From assembly GCF_009649745.1 (NCBI RefSeq), contig NZ_WJNG01000002.1, forward strand, positions 454,151 through 518,150: DNA of 64,000 nt. The letters are read 5' to 3'. The position numbers and the translations under genes are program-made. Origin of the DNA: Aquibacillus halophilus. GTDB taxonomy: Bacteria; Bacillota; Bacilli; Bacillales; Amphibacillaceae. The stretch's first letter is position 1. Every line of letters starts with the position of its first letter. This document shows, piece by piece, positions 57,292 through 64,000 of this stretch. Below the pieces are notes generated by a model. The model searched no databases, had not been told where the DNA came from, and worked only from the letters and a program-made list of their open reading frames with translations.

Positions 57292-58530
57292 GTGGGAATT
57301 ATTGTACAAAAATATGGTGGAACATCCGTTGGAGATGTTAAACGAATCAAAAATGTAGCTAAACGAGTGAAGAAAAGCGTCGAACAGGGGGATCAAATTG
57401 TGGTAGTTGTTTCGGCAATGGGAGACACCACGGATGAATTGGTTGGTCTAATGAATGATATTACAGATAACCCACCTCGACGTGAAATGGATATGATTTT
57501 GACTACTGGTGAGCAGGTATCCATGGCATTACTGTCTACAGCCTTACAAGAACTAGGCGTTGCTTCCATTTCATATACAGGGTGGCAGGCTGGAATTGAA
57601 ACAGAACCTGAATACGGTAACGCGAGAATTATCCATATTGATCCAAAACGCATTCTGCATTCAATTAATGAAGGGAACGTTGTAATTGTTGCTGGGTTTC
57701 AAGGGATGACAGAAGATAAAGAAATTGCAACACTAGGGAGAGGTGGGTCAGATACAACAGCAGTAGCCATTGCTGCAGAAATAAAGGCAGAACGTTGTGA
57801 AATTAATACAGATGTTGATGGCGTCTATAGCACCGATCCACGGATTGTTTCAAAGTCACGTAAGCTAACTACAATTTCACATGATGAAATGTTAGAAATG
57901 GCTACATTGGGTGCATCTGTACTACATCCAAGAGCAGTTGAAATAGCAAAGGTTCACGGTGTAAACCTAATGGTAAAATCCAGTTTTACGGATGCTGAAG
58001 GAACGTATATCAAGGAGGAAAGTGATATGGAGAAGGATATCGTCGTAAGTGGAGTAGCTTATGATACGGATGTAAACAAAATTGAAGTGTTGCAAATGCC
58101 TAATGAAGGTGGGATGATGTCTGACTTGTTTGAACATCTAGCGAATGAAAAAATTAATGTTGATATGATTGTGTTAAATGAACATGGGTCGAGAAATTTC
58201 AATCTCTCGTTTACTGTAGGGGTTGAGAATGGGGATCGAACAATTGAAGCTCTCACAAAAAAGAAGGAGAGCTTGCAGTTTCAGACTATTTCCTTGGACA
58301 AAAAAGTGTGTAAGGTATCGATCATTGGCGCAGGCATGATTACCAATCCCGGAGTAGCAGCAAAAATGTTTAAAGTGTTAAGTGAACAAAATATTCCTAT
58401 AAGACTGGTCACGACCTCTGAAATTAAGGTATCTTGCGTTATTCCTGAGGAGCGAGGAGTTGAAGCAGTGCGCCTATTGCATACTACGTTTGGATTAGAT
58501 GATGAAGATACCTTACAAGTTGAAGTGTAA
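57292..58530 (+). CDS. Aspartate kinase, ectoine-associated
   Basis: A 412-residue aspartokinase. The catalytic domain begins IIVQKYGGTSVGDVKRI and has TLGRGGSDTTAVAIA; two C-terminal ACT domains (~265-405) give the regulatory part. It makes aspartyl phosphate for aspartate semialdehyde, the substrate of EctB. GTG at 57292 has AGAGGG upstream. Being divergent from ectAB, it is likely the isoenzyme dedicated to osmolyte synthesis and may be insensitive to lysine or threonine (inference from the genomic setting in other halophiles). Confidence 0.92.
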   Translation: MGIIVQKYGGTSVGDVKRIKNVAKRVKKSVEQGDQIVVVVSAMGDTTDELVGLMNDITDNPPRREMDMILTTGEQVSMALLSTALQELGVASISYTGWQAGIETEPEYGNARIIHIDPKRILHSINEGNVVIVAGFQGMTEDKEIATLGRGGSDTTAVAIAAEIKAERCEINTDVDGVYSTDPRIVSKSRKLTTISHDEMLEMATLGASVLHPRAVEIAKVHGVNLMVKSSFTDAEGTYIKEESDMEKDIVVSGVAYDTDVNKIEVLQMPNEGGMMSDLFEHLANEKINVDMIVLNEHGSRNFNLSFTVGVENGDRTIEALTKKKESLQFQTISLDKKVCKVSIIGAGMITNPGVAAKMFKVLSEQNIPIRLVTTSEIKVSCVIPEERGVEAVRLLHTTFGLDDEDTLQVEV

Positions 58531-58538
58531 GGTGTACT

Positions 58539-59195
58539 TCAAGAAAAATAAAGGAACTCAACTTCTATTCTTGCCTCTATATCTATACGACCTGGCTGGA
58601 TAGGAGTTGAACTACCATCGACTAATTCTGAACTAATTGCTGGTTGATAGGGGACTAGAGGCTGTTCTGTGGATTGTTCAGTAATTTTAACCGGTTTAGG
58701 ATCAAGGTTAAGCCTCAATGTATTTGCTATTGTTTGGGCTTTAACTAAGGTGTCTTCTAATGCCATAGCTAATGCTCGCTGGTAATAGGAGTCTTTATTT
58801 TTTACGATGAAATTAATATTTTCTACCTCGTTTGCACCAATTCCAACGGCCGTATCAATTATTACACCTGTTTTATCAAGATTTGTTATTGTTATGTTGA
58901 GAATATGTTTAACCTGATACCCTTTAAATTTCTGGATGCCATCTACATAATCATATCGTGGGTAGATGGTATACTCTGAAGTATTAATTTTTTCCTCAGA
59001 AATACCTAGCTCTATGATTGAATTAATTATTTGTTGGATAATTCCGGCATTTTTCTGCTGAGCGGTTTTTAATTCCAATTCTTCTGTAACCACACCTAGT
59101 TTTATCTCGGCTATGTTTGGATCAATTGAAAGTATACTATTTCCAAAAAGGATCATACTTCGTTTGTTCATCATGCTAACAGGAGGATAGTGCAT
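58539..59195 (-). CDS. SIMPL-domain (DUF541) protein
   Basis: A 218-residue protein of the SIMPL family, recognised by ILSIDPNIAEIKLGVVTEEL, the repeated NAGIIQQIINSIIELGISEE helix, INTSEYTIYPRYDY and the terminal DIEARIEVEF. Many members are exported, but no signal peptide is evident here (MHYPPVSMMNKRSMILFGNS). Function in Gram-positive bacteria is unclear. GAGGTA precedes the ATG. It converges with the aspartate kinase gene, with only 8 bases between their ends. Confidence 0.85.
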   Translation of the reverse strand: MHYPPVSMMNKRSMILFGNSILSIDPNIAEIKLGVVTEELELKTAQQKNAGIIQQIINSIIELGISEEKINTSEYTIYPRYDYVDGIQKFKGYQVKHILNITITNLDKTGVIIDTAVGIGANEVENINFIVKNKDSYYQRALAMALEDTLVKAQTIANTLRLNLDPKPVKITEQSTEQPLVPYQPAISSELVDGSSTPIQPGRIDIEARIEVEFLYFS

Positions 59196-59469
59196 TTTAC
59201 ATACCTCGTTTCCAGTAAAATTTTATTACTATATTATTTCATGATTGATTTTTATATTTTATGTCTATTTTCTAATCTAGCGAAAGAAACTTGGATAGAG
59301 CTATTAATAATTTTGTATTTGCAGTTAAACTTAATCAGTATAAAAGGAGCAACTTGTATAAATTTCCACAAATAAAGGACTTTGACAATCTTTGCCGAAT
59401 TTATGTATACATTAAACTCTGTTTTTGTTGGATTCTATCATTTTTAAAATCTAAGGATGGGGTGATCTA

Positions 59470-61002
59470 TTGGTTCGTCTTAAACGTGAATCTATCTATA
59501 TAAATTATGAGCGAATTAATTCAGAAGACCCTTGTGCAAGAGAGACTCTTATTTTTATACATGGAGTAGGTCATGATATGCATTCATGGGATTTTATCCT
59601 TCCTTATATTCGGAAGAATTACCATATCATTCGTTATGATCTTAGGGGGCATGGAGAAAGTGACGCTGGATCAGAACAAAGAACGGTTAAACTAATTTCT
59701 GAAGATCTTATCTATCTGATTTCTGAACTGAATGTACAATCCTATCATCTAATTGGTCAAGGCCTAGGTGGATTTGTTGGTGTCCAGATTGCAGCTCAAA
59801 GGCCTAAGTATTTAAAAACGTTGGTTTTAATAGGTGCACCGATACACTATCCTAAGCAACTAGGGGTGGAGCTTGTACGGAAGCGTAAAGAGCTAGTGAA
59901 AAAAGAGCAATCGATGATAGAGATGGGACAGGAATTGGTTAACAAAATTTGTTATCCCCCTACAAAAAGAAAAATTAAAACTTTACTAAATGGATACGAA
60001 AAAGTATCCCCAGAGGTATATTTTGAATTATTTCATACAGGATTTGGAGAAGAAGGTACTAAAAATCTACAAAAAATCAATGTCCCTATTCTTATCTTGT
60101 CTGGTTCAGAGGATACAATTTTCCCTCCTGAATTGTGTAGTGCTAGTTTGTACTTTAACAGCAATGCTAGATATTTAACGGTTCCGTATGCATCCTTCAT
60201 GATTCAGATGGATCAACCTAAAATAACAGCAGAATGGATTCATAAGTTTATTCAAAGAAATAACAATCAAAACAAATATATCAATCTACCAGAAGACAGT
60301 TATCAAAAAAACTTAACCTCTCAGATCTATGCGGAAATTAGAGGGATTTTCATACAGGTAGATTCATCTCAATCCACCAATGAAATACAAGTCGATATTA
60401 TGAATGGGTTCAAAGTTGCTATTAAAGAAAATAGAATTGTAGATGGTTGGGGGAAAAGAAAAGCAAAACAAATTCTCGTCTATCTTGTCATTCAACCTTC
60501 TGCAACACGTGATGAGTTATGTGACATTTTTTGGCCAGATGTACATCTAGAAAATGCTCGAAATAGGTTAAGAGTTTCTTTGCACCATTTAAAGCAATTA
60601 CTGGAGAACAACAATGAAATTAATGGAGAGCCAATTCTTGGTACTGATCGGGAACACATATTTTTAAGAGCGAAGGTTAGCTCTGATTTGTTAACGCATA
60701 TTAATGGAATAAAATCAGCACATCTCACCGAAGATATCAATAAAAAAATAGGACAGTACAAGAATCTACTTATTGGAAAAACGGAAAATGCCTTATCGGG
60801 ATTGTATGAAGAATGGTTTTTGGATTTTCGAAATTGGATTGAACAACAATGGATAGATATGTCACTTTTCCTTGTTGATGTGTATGAGCAACGGAAGGAT
60901 TATAAAAATGCAATGAATTATATGGAGATTGCTTTAAAGTACAGTCGAGAAGATAGTGAATTATCTAAAAGGTTTATAAGCTTGAAAAAAAAGTCTAGTT
61001 GA
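59470..61002 (+). CDS. Degenerate alpha/beta-hydrolase domain fused to a BTAD/SARP-type regulator
   Basis: A 510-residue fusion. Residues ~1-265 are an alpha/beta-hydrolase fold: oxyanion region LIFIHGVGHDMHSWD, RYDLRGHGESD, then the nucleophile elbow, which reads GQGLG instead of GxSxG. The serine position is Gly98 (codon GGC at 59761). The His near the domain end is also missing (VPYASFMIQMDQP), while the acid residue remains (SGSEDTIFP). Residues ~310-400 are a winged helix of the OmpR/SARP type (LVIQPSATRDELCDIFWPD, ARNRLRVSLHHLKQLL), followed by a helical BTAD-like region. The most economical reading is a transcription factor that senses a ligand with a dead hydrolase domain. TTG start with GGGGTGAT upstream. 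Confidence 0.8.
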   Translation: MVRLKRESIYINYERINSEDPCARETLIFIHGVGHDMHSWDFILPYIRKNYHIIRYDLRGHGESDAGSEQRTVKLISEDLIYLISELNVQSYHLIGQGLGGFVGVQIAAQRPKYLKTLVLIGAPIHYPKQLGVELVRKRKELVKKEQSMIEMGQELVNKICYPPTKRKIKTLLNGYEKVSPEVYFELFHTGFGEEGTKNLQKINVPILILSGSEDTIFPPELCSASLYFNSNARYLTVPYASFMIQMDQPKITAEWIHKFIQRNNNQNKYINLPEDSYQKNLTSQIYAEIRGIFIQVDSSQSTNEIQVDIMNGFKVAIKENRIVDGWGKRKAKQILVYLVIQPSATRDELCDIFWPDVHLENARNRLRVSLHHLKQLLENNNEINGEPILGTDREHIFLRAKVSSDLLTHINGIKSAHLTEDINKKIGQYKNLLIGKTENALSGLYEEWFLDFRNWIEQQWIDMSLFLVDVYEQRKDYKNAMNYMEIALKYSREDSELSKRFISLKKKSS

Positions 61003-61255
61003 TTTCATAGTAGCATTTAATGAATATATCTTTTTTTCATAAAATAATGAAAGTGTAATGATTTAGTAATGCGTTGCTTGATACTATCTAAATTAAGAAT
61101 ATTCTAAATTTTAGCGTTAGATTGTTTTAAGTAAACATTGATAATTTTTTCAAAGGTATATGATAGGGGAACTTAAGTCATTCACTAACGTAATAAGACG
61201 GATTGGAGGTTGAACTAAAAGGGGTTTTGTTTTAAAAAGTGCTTTATGGATATTT

Positions 61256-61340
61256 AGAAAAAGGCAAACCTATTGAAAAATAGGGACGCAAAGTCACAGG
61301 TCTAAGGTTACGTAATGATGACGGCTGGGCTGCCTGAAAT
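61256..61340 (+). ncRNA. Cyclic di-GMP-I (GEMM-I) riboswitch aptamer
   Basis: The GEMM-I hallmarks are present in order. The P1 strand AGGCA (61262) pairs with TGCCT (61331). The first hairpin is CCTATT-GAAA-AATAGG with its GAAA tetraloop. The linker GGGACGCAAAG (61283-61293) is exact. The second hairpin follows (GTCACAGGTCTAAGG...GATGACGGCTGGGC) with its tetraloop-receptor-like part. It lies 27 bases before the start of a SinI-like gene. The short distance to the Shine-Dalgarno sequence (61354-61360) and absence of a terminator in between favour control of translation. The direction (on or off) cannot be read. Confidence 0.9.
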
Positions 61341-61366
61341 ACTAATGTATTTTGGGAGGGATTATC

Positions 61367-61489
61367 ATGATTAAAATGTATGAGAAAGTTGATGTCGAAT
61401 GGATCGAATTAATGTTACAGGCTTCTGAAATAGGACTAACCGTTGAAGAAGTGACAGCGTTTTTGAATGATAACAAAAAAAAAGTATGA
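61367..61489 (+). CDS. SinI-like anti-repressor peptide
   Basis: A 40-residue protein. EWIELMLQASEIGLTVEEV, then TAFLNDNKK, matches the SinI domain of Bacillus (EWVELMVEAKEANISPEEIRKYLLLNKK) almost along its whole length. SinI binds and neutralises the biofilm repressor SinR. GGGAGGG lies 6 bases before the ATG. The c-di-GMP-I riboswitch directly upstream would place SinR-type control of biofilm under cyclic di-GMP. No sinR gene is adjacent. A similar domain occurs in short SinR-binding proteins such as SlrA, so the exact partner is uncertain. Confidence 0.85.
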   Translation: MIKMYEKVDVEWIELMLQASEIGLTVEEVTAFLNDNKKKV

Positions 61490-61563
61490 GAATTAAATTG
61501 GGCAATCTTAGGAAATTATGGAAAAGGTAGAGTGGACGACAAGTGAATAAATATAGTAACCAT

Positions 61564-61594
61564 GAGTCTTTTCTACCTAGAAAAGACTCATTTT
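61564..61594 (+). terminator. Terminator of the sinI-like gene
   Basis: GAGTCTTTTCT pairs with AGAAAAGACTC around four bases and ATTTTT follows. It overlaps the 3' end of the opposing Nudix gene. Confidence 0.88.
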
Positions 61595-61983
61595 TCATTC
61601 ATGAGTAACTCAACAGCAGGAATATCCGCCGGGGCCCATTTTAATAAACTTAAGCTTTCTCTTTTTGACCAGATAAGATTGGAGTGTTCACTTACTTTCG
61701 GCGATCCCTTCGTAATTTTTGATTTGATTGTGATTAAGTTGATGATGAAGGCTTCATATTCATGAGTATGTTCATTAAATATTTCTTGGGTTGCAATGTT
61801 GCAATCTAATTCTTCTTTGATTTCTCTTATCAAAGCAGAATAAATATCCTCACCATCTTCAACCTTTCCACCTGGAAACTCCCACATATTGGGAATTAAC
61901 ATGGAGGGTGATCTTAAAACACACAGAATTTCCTGATTTTCGTTCTCAATAATAGCTGCAACCACTTTTACGGTTTGTTTCAA
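61588..61983 (-). CDS. MutT-type Nudix hydrolase (8-oxo-dGTP diphosphatase-like)
   Basis: A 131-residue Nudix enzyme. KVVAAIIENENQEILCVLRS and NMWEFPGGKVEDGED come first, and the Nudix box continues IYSALIREIKEELDC, keeping the GX5EX7REUXEEXGU residues except the terminal Gly. This is the MutT group that cleans oxidised dGTP from the nucleotide pool. I place the start at TTG 61983 (GGGAGA ten bases upstream, giving MKQTVKVVAAII); GTG 62001 is inside that site. It converges on the sinI-like gene and overlaps its terminator. Confidence 0.9.
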   Translation of the reverse strand: MKQTVKVVAAIIENENQEILCVLRSPSMLIPNMWEFPGGKVEDGEDIYSALIREIKEELDCNIATQEIFNEHTHEYEAFIINLITIKSKITKGSPKVSEHSNLIWSKRESLSLLKWAPADIPAVELLMNEK

Positions 61984-62103
61984 GATAAACAAGTCTCCCA
62001 CGTGTTAATATTTTGGTTAATAATAGCACGTTATAATTTTAATAGTAAATAAAGAATTACTTCGTAAAAATCGAATTTTTGTAAAATAAGTGATAGCGCT
62101 ATA

Positions 62104-62141
62104 AGATGGTGGTTGAGGTGGAGGGCAGTCAACTGCTCGAA
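62104..62141. repeat. Remnant of the MITE-like repeat
   Basis: AGATGGTGGTTGAGGTGGAG, then GGCAGTCAACTGCTCG, resembles the start of the right-hand block of the repeat at 9660-9700 (GGTGATTGGAGCGAAGGGCA). Only about 35 bases are left. The rest of the 62002-62222 gap is AT-rich and featureless. Confidence 0.4.
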
Positions 62142-62222
62142 AATTAAATTCATTTTTTTTAGTGCAACTGAATATTCTTTTTCATATATAAAATTCTGTG
62201 ATAAAATCAAAAAGGACAATTA

Positions 62223-62254
62223 GACTAGCCCTTCTGAATTAGGGCTAGTCTTTT
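62223..62254 (+). terminator. Terminator-like hairpin upstream of the membrane protein gene
   Basis: GACTAGCCCT pairs perfectly with AGGGCTAGTC and TTTTG follows. No gene on the plus strand ends just before it, so it could attenuate a leader transcript. Confidence 0.7.
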
Positions 62255-62280
62255 GAATGTGAATGCATTCGCATTCAAAA
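62251..62280. promoter_or_regulatory. 30-base palindrome before the membrane protein gene
   Basis: TTTTGAATG, then TGAATGCATTCG, then CATTCAAAA form an inverted repeat around GAATG|CATTC with a single unmatched pair. It may be an operator or a second RNA stem. It ends 36 bases before the start codon at 62316. Confidence 0.55.
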
Positions 62281-62315
62281 TTGAATCGATAGATTTGTTT
62301 AAAGGAGGTACAATA

Positions 62316-62801
62316 TTGGACTTAAAAAAGATAATAAAACAAAGTCTATCTTTACCAAAAAAAGAAGCAGTGTTTTTTTTGAATAGAGTTAGCATGAGAG
62401 ACACACTAGTCTATTTATTTGCACTACTTTTTTTAGTGTTTCTCCCTGAAGGAATTCAATCGTTACTAGCGGATAATTTATCCCAAAGTGAACGTGCAAG
62501 TAGTTATATCTTACAAATGATAGTTTTCTATCCAATATATATTATTTTTTTAAGCTTAATAGGTATTTCAGCTTTGGCCGCTAGTGGATTACTAATTGTA
62601 AAAGTAGGGAAGAGGAAGCTTGCGTATCAGCATCTTTGGAAAATGACATCATTCGCATTAACGGTACCCCTAATTCTAAATATGATTGTTAGTTTTATAG
62701 GTTTGGATTACTGGCTTATACGATTGTTAATTTTACTTATGTTTTATTTGATTTTGTATAAAATGGTTATGGTTTATCCGAGAAATAAAAACAAAGGTTA
62801 G
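62316..62801 (+). CDS. Membrane protein of the DUF1189 type
   Basis: A 161-residue protein with about four transmembrane helices (near 32-47, 68-95, 115-135 and 140-155) after a basic N-terminus (LKKIIKQSLSLPKKEAVFFL). It resembles Bacillus DUF1189 proteins, whose role is unknown; this assignment is tentative. TTG at 62316 is the start since AAAGGAGGT lies 6 bases before it. The frame is open back to 62253, across the palindrome. A terminator shared with tdh follows. Confidence 0.65.
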   Translation: MDLKKIIKQSLSLPKKEAVFFLNRVSMRDTLVYLFALLFLVFLPEGIQSLLADNLSQSERASSYILQMIVFYPIYIIFLSLIGISALAASGLLIVKVGKRKLAYQHLWKMTSFALTVPLILNMIVSFIGLDYWLIRLLILLMFYLILYKMVMVYPRNKNKG

Positions 62802-62837
62802 TGGCTATTGGGATGTCCAAGCAATATTTTAAATATT

Positions 62838-62877
62838 AAAAGACCATCCTATTGAAATGAAGAGGATGGTCTTTTTT
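62838..62877. terminator. Bidirectional terminator between the membrane protein gene and tdh
   Basis: AAAAGACCATCCT pairs with AGGATGGTCTTTTTT; A-run and T-run flank it. Confidence 0.88.
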
Positions 62878-62887
62878 GCTTATTTTA

Positions 62888-63847
62888 TCAACCTGCATGT
62901 TGTACTAGTTTTTTTTCCAATTTCTTCAACATGTCTTCGGTCATAGTTGAAAGATCATATTTTGCTTTAAATCCCCATTCTTTTTTCGCCGCAGATGCAT
63001 CAATTGCGTTTGGCCAACTTTCTGCAATAGCCTGTCGACCGGGATCTATATCATAATTCAACTTAAAGCTTGGTATGTGTTTTCTGATTTCTTTTGCAAA
63101 GTCTTCTGGCTCTGCACTCATGGCTGTGATATTAAATGCGTTTCGATGAATAAGATTCGAAGCATCAGCTTCCATTAATTGAATAATTGCATCAATAGCA
63201 TCTGGCATATACATCATGTCCATAAAGGTTCCTTTTTCAATATACGAAGTGTATGATTGGTTTTTAATTGCTTCATAGTAAATCTCCACCGCGTAATCTG
63301 TTGTACCGCCACCTGGAGGTGCAACATATGAAATTAAACCTGGAAAACGCACTCCACGTGTATCTATTCCAAATTTATGATAGTAATAGTCACATAATAG
63401 CTCACCAGATACTTTGTTTACTCCATACATTGTTGTTGGACGCTGTAATGTGTCCTGAGGAGTAATATCTTTTGGTGTTGTTGGGCCAAAAGCGCCAATT
63501 GAGCTTGGTGTAAATATTTGGGCATTTAGTTCTCTTGAAGTTTCTAAGGCATTTACTAAACCACCCATGTTAATGTTCCATGCGAGTAGTGGATTATTTT
63601 CTGCATTGGCAGATAAGAGGCTAGCCAAATGCATAATCGTGTCAACGTTGTATTTTCTTGCAATTGTAGTAAATGTACTTGCTTCGGTAACGTCTAAAAG
63701 CTCAAAAGGACCAGACTGTACAACTGCACAGTCCACTTTTCTAATATCAGTTGCAACAACATTGTTCGCACCATATATTTCTCTTAATCTTAGAACAAGC
63801 TCCGAACCAATCTGACCAAGAGCTCCAGTAACTAAAATTTTCTTCAT
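62888..63847 (-). CDS. tdh: L-threonine 3-dehydrogenase (short-chain, epimerase-like type)
   Basis: A 319-residue extended short-chain dehydrogenase. NAD binds at [18 protein letters not shown], the catalytic Tyr/Lys are in [13 protein letters not shown] and the Ser in [10 protein letters not shown]. The motif [20 protein letters not shown] is typical of threonine dehydrogenases of this SDR type rather than UDP-sugar epimerases. It oxidises threonine to 2-amino-3-ketobutyrate. The gene follows kbl by 29 bases, so both steps of threonine breakdown to glycine are in one operon. GGGTGGGAG precedes the ATG. Confidence 0.93.
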   Translation of the reverse strand: MKKILVTGALGQIGSELVLRLREIYGANNVVATDIRKVDCAVVQSGPFELLDVTEASTFTTIARKYNVDTIMHLASLLSANAENNPLLAWNINMGGLVNALETSRELNAQIFTPSSIGAFGPTTPKDITPQDTLQRPTTMYGVNKVSGELLCDYYYHKFGIDTRGVRFPGLISYVAPPGGGTTDYAVEIYYEAIKNQSYTSYIEKGTFMDMMYMPDAIDAIIQLMEADASNLIHRNAFNITAMSAEPEDFAKEIRKHIPSFKLNYDIDPGRQAIAESWPNAIDASAAKKEWGFKAKYDLSTMTEDMLKKLEKKLVQHAG

Positions 63848-63876
63848 TTTGTTCTCCCACCCTCTCAGTCAAGAAG

Positions 63877-64000
63877 TTAAATAATCCCCAGTTCTTTACC
63901 GACCTTTTCATAAATAGTAAGTGCTTGATCAAGCATTTCCTTTGTATGTGCTGAAGTAGGCATGTTTCTTACACGACCTTTACCTTTGGGAACTGTTGGA
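63877..64000 (-). CDS. kbl: Glycine C-acetyltransferase Kbl, C-terminal end
   Basis: Only the last 40 residues are inside the window. [20 protein letters not shown], then [18 protein letters not shown], matches the end of 2-amino-3-ketobutyrate CoA ligase. It splits aminoketobutyrate into glycine and acetyl-CoA. Being followed directly by tdh supports the call. Confidence 0.88.
   Translation of the reverse strand, partial: PTVPKGKGRVRNMPTSAHTKEMLDQALTIYEKVGKELGII

Noticed and set aside
62031-62219. 62-codon minus-strand frame
   Set aside because: AT-rich composition, no ribosome binding site, and it runs through the repeat remnant.
1-64000. CRISPR arrays, tRNA or rRNA genes, prophage
   Set aside because: No evenly spaced direct repeats, no cloverleaf sequences or rRNA segments and no phage genes were recognised on either strand; this was done by eye, so a tRNA scan would be the decisive test.

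Overview
The window is an AT-rich chromosomal segment of a Gram-positive, low-GC, probably salt-tolerant Bacillaceae (the Virgibacillus / Oceanobacillus / Gracilibacillus type). Grounds for this are strong AGGAGG ribosome binding sites, many TTG starts, lipoprotein signal peptides, Bacillus-type gene families (PucR, SinI, DbpA/YxiN, a YhcX-type fusion), ectoine genes and an acidic linker on a surface lipoprotein. The genus is inferred. No rRNA, tRNA, CRISPR array, phage gene or intact transposase was seen.

Layout. 1-9.2 kb: a polyamine island, with potA (partial), potD, potC and potB in the order A-D-C-B, followed by a glutamylputrescine-oxidase-like flavoenzyme, a C45-type Ntn hydrolase, an aldehyde dehydrogenase and a GNAT-nitrilase fusion whose nitrilase domain seems to lack its catalytic Cys. 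10-31.4 kb: a nearly complete reductive pyrimidine catabolic region. PreTA, dihydropyrimidinase and beta-ureidopropionase give beta-alanine. An omega-aminotransferase, a (methyl)malonate-semialdehyde dehydrogenase and alanine dehydrogenase carry it on towards acetyl-CoA while recycling alanine to pyruvate. A PucR-type regulator and an NMT1-type ABC transporter follow. This region is split at 14.2-19.4 kb by an opposing aldehyde dehydrogenase, a ~745-nt non-coding RNA gene and an orphan MotA/MotB-like pair resembling ZorA/ZorB of the Zorya defence system. It is split again at 23.3 kb by a MITE-like repeat that also occurs at 9.2 kb. 31.6-40.6 kb: a divergent FtsZ-like protein without the tubulin signature, GH5 and GH43 glycoside hydrolases, a second copy of the large non-coding RNA, a phosphofructokinase with altered effector-site residues, a UMF1-type MFS carrier and an alkaline-phosphatase-superfamily enzyme. 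41.6-47.7 kb: an RNA methyltransferase, DbpA helicase and GIY-YIG protein, then a membrane diguanylate cyclase and small genes. 47.9-58.5 kb: an EamA exporter, glutamate synthase gltBD, and ectAB divergent from an aspartate kinase, with no ectC. 58.5-64 kb: a SIMPL protein, an alpha/beta-hydrolase-like domain fused to a BTAD/SARP-type regulator, a cyclic di-GMP-I riboswitch in front of a SinI-like anti-repressor, a MutT-type Nudix enzyme, a membrane protein, and tdh with the end of kbl.

The strongest candidates for something undescribed are: (1) the pair of ~740-nt structured RNAs on the minus strand at 15.8-16.55 kb and 34.5-35.2 kb, which share ends, an extended -10 promoter and internal blocks, and show compensatory changes in the closing helix and the terminator stem; (2) the c-di-GMP-I riboswitch controlling a SinI-like protein; (3) several apparent pseudo-enzymes (FtsZ-like, hydrolase-regulator fusion, GNAT-nitrilase). 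All alignments were done by eye from memory of the families.
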